A stretch of DNA of 24,201 bases. It comes from an uncultured Bacteroidaceae bacterium (GTDB lineage Bacteria; Bacteroidota; Bacteroidia; Bacteroidales; Bacteroidaceae). Location: positions 1-24,201 of the forward strand of contig CAKQYA010000036.1 of the NCBI GenBank assembly GCA_934293005.1, in the 5' to 3' direction. A program made the position numbers and the translations under genes. Below, in pieces: positions 20,662 through 24,201 of this stretch (within the stretch, counting starts at the first letter, position 1; each line of letters opens with the position of its first letter). The notes beneath the pieces are model-generated. The model had not been told where the DNA came from. It worked only from the letters and a program-made list of their open reading frames with translations, and made no database searches.

Positions 20662-22338
20662 ATGAGAAGCATCGAACTTCTGGCCCCAGCCAAGACCGCA
20701 GACATCGGCATTGAAGCTATCAAGCACGGAGCGGATGCCGTATATATCGGAGCTTCGGCTTACGGAGCCAGAGCTGCAGCTGGCAACAGCATCGATGACA
20801 TAGCACGCCTTGTGGCTTATGCACATTTGTTCAAAGCTAAAGTGTATGTCACAGTCAACACCATCATCTTCGACGAAGAAATGAAAGATGTAGAGACTTT
20901 GATATGGCAGCTTCACGACATTCAGGTAGATGCTCTCATAATTCAAGACCTACGTCTGTTATCACTCAACTTGCCTCCTATACCGCTGCACGCAAGTACG
21001 CAAATGGACAACCGAACAGTGGAAAAAGTGCAATATCTTCAATCACTCGGATTTCAGCAAGTAGTGCTTGCAAGAGAACTGACCACACAGGAAATTGCAG
21101 ATATACACAAAGCATGCCCAGAAACCATGCTTGAGGTATTTGTACACGGTGCCTTGTGCGTGAGCCTTAGCGGTAGATGCAATGCAAGCGAAGCTCTGTT
21201 CGGGCGAAGCGCCAATAGAGGTGCTTGTGCACAAGTATGCCGCATGTCTTTTGACCTTACGGCCAGCAGAAGCACCAACGACAGCACTGCCGAGCAACGC
21301 CTATGCTTGGCTCGTGGCAAACATCTGCTATCGTTGAGAGACAACTGCCAGATAAACAATCTTGAGATTCTACTGCAAGCAGGCGCTTCATCTCTCAAGA
21401 TAGAAGGACGCTTAAAGGACGCTGACTATGTGAAAAATATCACAGCTGCTTATTCCAATGCTCTTGATGCTGTCATAGCCAATCATCCTGACGAATACTG
21501 CAGAGCTTCTTCTGGACATGCCACACTGAAATTCACGCCAAATGTATATAAAAGCTTCAACCGTGGCTATGTTAAAGCTCCATGGTGCCCCGAAGCGAAT
21601 TTGGACACGCCAAAATCTCTTGGCGAACCTGTAACTAAAGAAACTACTATCCATAACGGTGACGGACTATGCTATATTGACAAAGGCACGCTTATGGGTT
21701 TTAGCGTGAACAACGCATCTGCGTTCAAACCAGCAAGAGGCGTTAAGTATTTCCGCAACCAAGATGTGGAATGGGAAAAGATGCTGAGCAAACCATCGGC
21801 AGAACGCAAGATTTATGTCGACATTGCAATAGACGACAACGGAATAAGCATGACAGATGAAGATGGATTCACTGCTCATGCAGCATTTAATACGACCTTC
21901 AACTTAGCGCATACTCACCAAACAGAAAACATCAAGAGGCAACTGAGCAAGTTGGGCGGCACAATTTTCGAAGCACGTCATATGGACGTAAGCTTGAAAA
22001 AGAACTATTTCATTCCGTCATCCATGCTCAGTTCGTGGCGAAGATATTTGACCGAACACTTAACAAATGAGCGCATCACATATTATCCTCTCTCACGCCA
22101 AAAGCACAACAGGGTTAACATCATCACAGAAAAGCCATTTGAGGAAACTCACGACATGTCAATGCCTCTTATGACATGCAAGTATTGTATACGAAAGCAG
22201 ATTGGCATGTGTCTGAAAGATAATGCCATCCACTCACGTGAAATGCATAATCTACAACTACACATGGCAAACGGCAAAATATTTAATTTGGAGTTTGACT
22301 GCAAGAACTGCATGATGAAATTATATTTGAAAGAATAA
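20662..22338 (+). CDS. U32-family protein (peptidase U32/TrhP-RlhA-like)
   Basis: This 558-aa protein belongs to the peptidase U32 family. It starts with the typical MRSIELLAPAKTADIGIEAI and continues as a TIM-barrel-like domain (GADAVYIGASAYGARA, LHASTQMDN). The family signature is near 161-193: VHGALCVSLSGRC...RGACAQVCR, with Cys166, 173, 189 and 193, the likely iron-sulfur ligands. LKIEGRLKDADYVKNITAAY follows near 255. The C-terminus adds two Cys pairs (TCKYCIRKQIGMC near 508-520, CKNCM near 548). Characterised relatives TrhP (tRNA 5-hydroxyuridine) and RlhA (23S rRNA 5-hydroxycytidine) act in RNA hydroxylation; several others were named collagenases. An RNA-modification role is therefore the best guess. 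The 10-base spacing from metA suggests co-transcription, without an obvious metabolic link. Confidence 0.88.
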   Translation: MRSIELLAPAKTADIGIEAIKHGADAVYIGASAYGARAAAGNSIDDIARLVAYAHLFKAKVYVTVNTIIFDEEMKDVETLIWQLHDIQVDALIIQDLRLLSLNLPPIPLHASTQMDNRTVEKVQYLQSLGFQQVVLARELTTQEIADIHKACPETMLEVFVHGALCVSLSGRCNASEALFGRSANRGACAQVCRMSFDLTASRSTNDSTAEQRLCLARGKHLLSLRDNCQINNLEILLQAGASSLKIEGRLKDADYVKNITAAYSNALDAVIANHPDEYCRASSGHATLKFTPNVYKSFNRGYVKAPWCPEANLDTPKSLGEPVTKETTIHNGDGLCYIDKGTLMGFSVNNASAFKPARGVKYFRNQDVEWEKMLSKPSAERKIYVDIAIDDNGISMTDEDGFTAHAAFNTTFNLAHTHQTENIKRQLSKLGGTIFEARHMDVSLKKNYFIPSSMLSSWRRYLTEHLTNERITYYPLSRQKHNRVNIITEKPFEETHDMSMPLMTCKYCIRKQIGMCLKDNAIHSREMHNLQLHMANGKIFNLEFDCKNCMMKLYLKE

Positions 22339-22420
22339 GGTCTATGATAAGCAAGTGTTCATTTTCATTGAGAATCCAACATAATCTATTCTGACATAGA
22401 CATTTCTTCTTGATTAAGGG

Positions 22421-22519
22421 GGCTAAGCGGCAAACATGACCTACAAGTCAAAGTGTTGACAGGGCTTAAGAACTTCACATTCGGCTGGCTTAGCGACAAC
22501 ATGACCGACAAGTCAAAGT
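22421..22519. repeat. Imperfect 34-bp direct repeat with 66-bp period
   Basis: Copy one (22421-22454) begins GGCTAAGCGGCAAACATGAC and copy two (22487-22519) begins GGCTTAGCGACAACATGACC; both end ACAAGTCAAAGT. Copy two is one base shorter, so the frame is not kept and coding is unlikely. It lies in the 297-base gap between the U32 gene and the lipoprotein gene, which otherwise holds only the promoter at 22581. Confidence 0.6.
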
Positions 22520-22580
22520 AACATATATTCAGAAAAATGTGCGGCAAACAAAAGAATGAAGCACTCGATTTCAAGAATAA

Positions 22581-22611
22581 ATTGAAACGTTGAGTTAATC
22601 AAGTATCTTTT
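22581..22611 (+). promoter_or_regulatory. Probable promoter of the SH3-like lipoprotein gene
   Basis: ATTG (22581-22584), 19 bases, TATCTTTT (22604-22611); only the last base of the -7 box departs from TAnnTTTG. The predicted start is about 18 bases before the ATG at 22636. Confidence 0.5.
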
Positions 22612-22635
22612 CACATAAATAAACACCATACACCA

Positions 22636-23625
22636 ATGAGACTTCTTGTATACATAGCAATCGCATTCACCATCATCTCATGCGTCGGCAACACCACAAC
22701 ACGTCCGACTGAAAAAATGAACGAAGACTCCACATCAACAATTGTTGTGGGCAAAGATGCCGACTCTATCACCAAGATAGACAGCAGTTTCATTGATGTG
22801 TCACAGCAACAGGCCGACTCCATCATTTTTCGTATCACACATCATTACTCACTCAACTTCAACTTTCTTGTAAAATCCGATTCCCTTACACTAGTGCCAC
22901 GTGAAGGAGACATCATTTCTGACACCTGCATTGTACGTGCAGGTGATATTGTAGCTGTTGCCGACATTAAAATAATACCAAGCGACAGCATCGACTCCAT
23001 ATGGGTAAAGGTGGCGAGCAGCCAAGTGAACATGGGTTGGATACCAGAGCACGAACTGCTGAAAGGAGCCACGCCCGATGACATTATCTCAGAGATAATA
23101 GACATGCTTTCGGGCAGCCGTATCATATGGATGACTCTACTTGCTTTACTTGGAATCTCAGGACTTATCATTAAAAAGAAGGGAAAATCCACTTTTGAAA
23201 AAATTCATGACTTTGGTTTTCTCAACCAAATGAACAGTCCTTACCAATACGTATTTCTCATAATAACTGCAGTTCTTGCATCATACTATGCAACAATACA
23301 AAATTTTGTACCTGAGTTTTGGCAAGAGTACTACTTTCACCCAACACTCAACCCACTAGTTCTTCCACCTACCATGGCTACACTACTCATCCTTGCATGG
23401 CTTGTTATCATCACATTTCTTGCTGTCATAGACGAGGTTTATCATAATTTCTATTTCATTCCAGGCATCACTTTCCTAGGAAAACTGTTAGGAGTGGCCA
23501 TGCTCGTTTATCTTCTCGTATCATGGACAACACTAATATATATAGGCTACCCAATACTGATTTTTGTCATAATATATTTAGTAAGAAAAATATTAAAAGT
23601 AGGGAAAGATAATATACAAGATTGA
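22636..23625 (+). CDS. Lipoprotein with periplasmic SH3-like region and C-terminal membrane helices
   Basis: This 329-aa protein begins with a short lipoprotein signal (LLVYIAIAFTIISC; lipid Cys16). A polar Thr/Ser/Asp-rich linker follows to about residue 65, then a bacterial SH3-like region at about 80-140 (LVPREGDIISDTCIVRAGD, SIWVKVASSQVNMGWIPEHE), the kind of domain that often binds cell wall. Near 155-172 comes a first membrane segment and KKKGK, then three or four more (YVFLIITAVLASYYATI, ATLLILAWLVIITFLAVI and the long FLGKLLGVAMLV to IIYLVRK). The Cys16 anchor and the later helices would tie both ends to the inner membrane, with the SH3-like region in the periplasm. I do not recognise a named family. 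It seems to be a single-gene unit with its own promoter. Confidence 0.78.
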   Translation: MRLLVYIAIAFTIISCVGNTTTRPTEKMNEDSTSTIVVGKDADSITKIDSSFIDVSQQQADSIIFRITHHYSLNFNFLVKSDSLTLVPREGDIISDTCIVRAGDIVAVADIKIIPSDSIDSIWVKVASSQVNMGWIPEHELLKGATPDDIISEIIDMLSGSRIIWMTLLALLGISGLIIKKKGKSTFEKIHDFGFLNQMNSPYQYVFLIITAVLASYYATIQNFVPEFWQEYYFHPTLNPLVLPPTMATLLILAWLVIITFLAVIDEVYHNFYFIPGITFLGKLLGVAMLVYLLVSWTTLIYIGYPILIFVIIYLVRKILKVGKDNIQD

Positions 23626-23957
23626 CAAATCATAGATAAACTATTAGCTTCAATTGTTAGAAGTCAAAATGACTAATAATTGGATAAGTAGGTGTTCAAT
23701 ATTATTTAATAACATCAGAGCAAGACACTCTCATATTCATCGTACTCTCTCGGTCATCATTTTCTTATATATATCAGTCACTATGCCAGCTTAGCTACAT
23801 CAAAAAGATGGAAAATCGGCCTCAAGATAGAGTGCGGCAAGTATAAAAAATAAATATGAGCATCTACAGAACTGAGATTAGTATGAATCTCTGACATGCA
23901 TTCATTAAAAAGAGATAATGCTGAGACAGAATCAATGACAATACAAGAGACTGGTGT
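23626..23957. other. Gene-free AT-rich stretch with one hairpin
   Basis: TTCAATTGTTAG (23649-23660) pairs with CTAATAATTGGA (23673-23684), 12 pairs including two G-U, around a 12-base loop. It lies about 25 bases after the lipoprotein stop codon and has no T tract, so it may only stabilise the 3' end. I see nothing else here. Confidence 0.45.
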
Positions 23958-24110
23958 GGAACAACGCAAGAAACACAATGGGAAAACGCAAGAAGCCCTC
24001 ATGAAATAACGCAAGGAGCCCCATGGAATAATGTAAGAAGCCTCATGGGAAAACGGAAGAAGCCCCATGGAAAAACGCAAGTAGCCCCATGGAAAAAAAC
24101 AAGGAGCCCC
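23958..24110. repeat. Tandem array of about seven 22-bp units behind the rRNA operon
   Basis: The units start at 23958, 23980, 24003, 24025, 24047, 24069 and 24091, and are 22 bases long (one is 23; the last is cut at 24110 where it merges with the terminator stem). The consensus on the plus strand is GGAAAAACGCAAGAAGCCCC followed by AT. Units differ at a few positions each, and the one farthest from the 5S gene is the most divergent. There are no spacers, so it is not a CRISPR. On the minus strand, the direction of rRNA transcription, each unit reads GGGGCT, then a T-rich tail. Confidence 0.88.
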
Positions 24111-24137
24111 TCCCTGGCGTTTGCTATGGAGGGGCTC
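24093..24137 (-). terminator. Intrinsic terminator of the rRNA operon
   Basis: On the minus strand GAGCCCCTCC (24137-24128) pairs perfectly with GGAGGGGCTC (24113-24104), 10 bp around a 14-base loop, followed by CTTGTTTTTTT (24103-24093). It lies directly after the 5S 3' end, so it ends the rrn transcript. Confidence 0.85.
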
Positions 24138-24142
24138 TCTGA

Positions 24143-24201
24143 AGAAGGCGGCGACCTACTCTCCCGCATTGCGGTGCAGTACCATCGGCGCGCCCGGGCT
24201 T
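24143..24201 (-). rRNA. rrf: 5S ribosomal RNA, 3' portion (runs off the window)
   Basis: The minus strand reads AAGCCCGGGCGCGCCGATGG at the window edge, then TACTGC, a short helix, and GGGAGAGTAGGTCGCCGCC. These are the conserved 3'-half elements of bacterial 5S rRNA (loop E/helix IV region and the 3' strand of helix I). About 59 bases, half of the gene, are in the window; the 5' half and probably 23S and 16S lie beyond 24201. The exact 3' end is uncertain by two or three bases. Confidence 0.88.

Noticed and set aside
23781..24080. 99-codon minus-strand frame across the tandem array
   Set aside because: It reads through 22-bp units, so the repeated peptide changes frame from unit to unit; it has no promoter of its own and lies directly behind the rRNA terminator.
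23958..24110. Possible CRISPR array
   Set aside because: Units are contiguous with no unique spacers, and there are no cas genes.

Overview
The window looks like a chromosomal segment of a Bacteroidales bacterium, most likely Prevotellaceae (Prevotella, Segatella or a close relative). The evidence is Bacteroidetes-type promoters (TTTG, about 20 bases, TAnnTTTG) before several genes, a UpxY-type NusG paralogue, a DUF4421 protein, an MG2-like secreted protein of a Bacteroidetes family, and a TolC/lipoprotein-MFP/RND set. Genus assignment is inference from family content. No phage, plasmid, conjugation or CRISPR module is visible.

Layout. (1) 1-1890, minus strand: a UpxY-like antiterminator gene, an M48 metallopeptidase with a C-terminal zinc ribbon, and the start of an unidentified third gene, probably one operon behind a good promoter. 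(2) 1900-3100: a decayed stretch with a 23-bp tandem repeat, hairpins, one copy of a dispersed repeat and the C-terminal stump of an M14 AstE/aspartoacylase-like gene. (3) 3100-8650, plus strand: two exported-protein genes, a 613-aa protein with a degenerate thioredoxin-like end and a 900-aa MG2-like protein of unusually high GC, separated by a wrecked IS982 transposase on the minus strand. (4) 8727-15360, minus strand: an outer-membrane factor, lipoprotein adaptor, RND pump and small PII-like protein, with a strong promoter at one end and an intrinsic terminator at the other. (5) 15360-16240: mostly gene-free, but with a good promoter placed about 60 bases before a strong terminator, a candidate small RNA. 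(6) 16245-19500: a DUF4421 gene diverging from a ThiD-like kinase gene, followed by leuB. (7) 19501-22338: a structured leader, metA, and a U32-family gene 10 bases behind it. (8) 22339-23625: short repeats and a lipoprotein with an SH3-like region and membrane helices. (9) 23626-24201: the 3' end of a minus-strand rRNA operon (5S), its terminator, and about seven 22-bp tandem repeats related to the terminator's distal arm and T-tract.

Functional links. The efflux genes form a complete tripartite exporter with a possible PII-like regulator. leuB and metA belong to leucine and methionine synthesis; MetA carries Glu111, which predicts acetyl-CoA rather than succinyl-CoA use. The kinase has Asp where ThiD enzymes usually have a Cys, so its substrate is uncertain. 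The most unusual non-coding features are the repeat array behind the rRNA terminator, a 20-bp inverted repeat that brackets the efflux operon, and the 16056-16142 candidate small RNA. I see no clear new multi-gene defence or mobile system.
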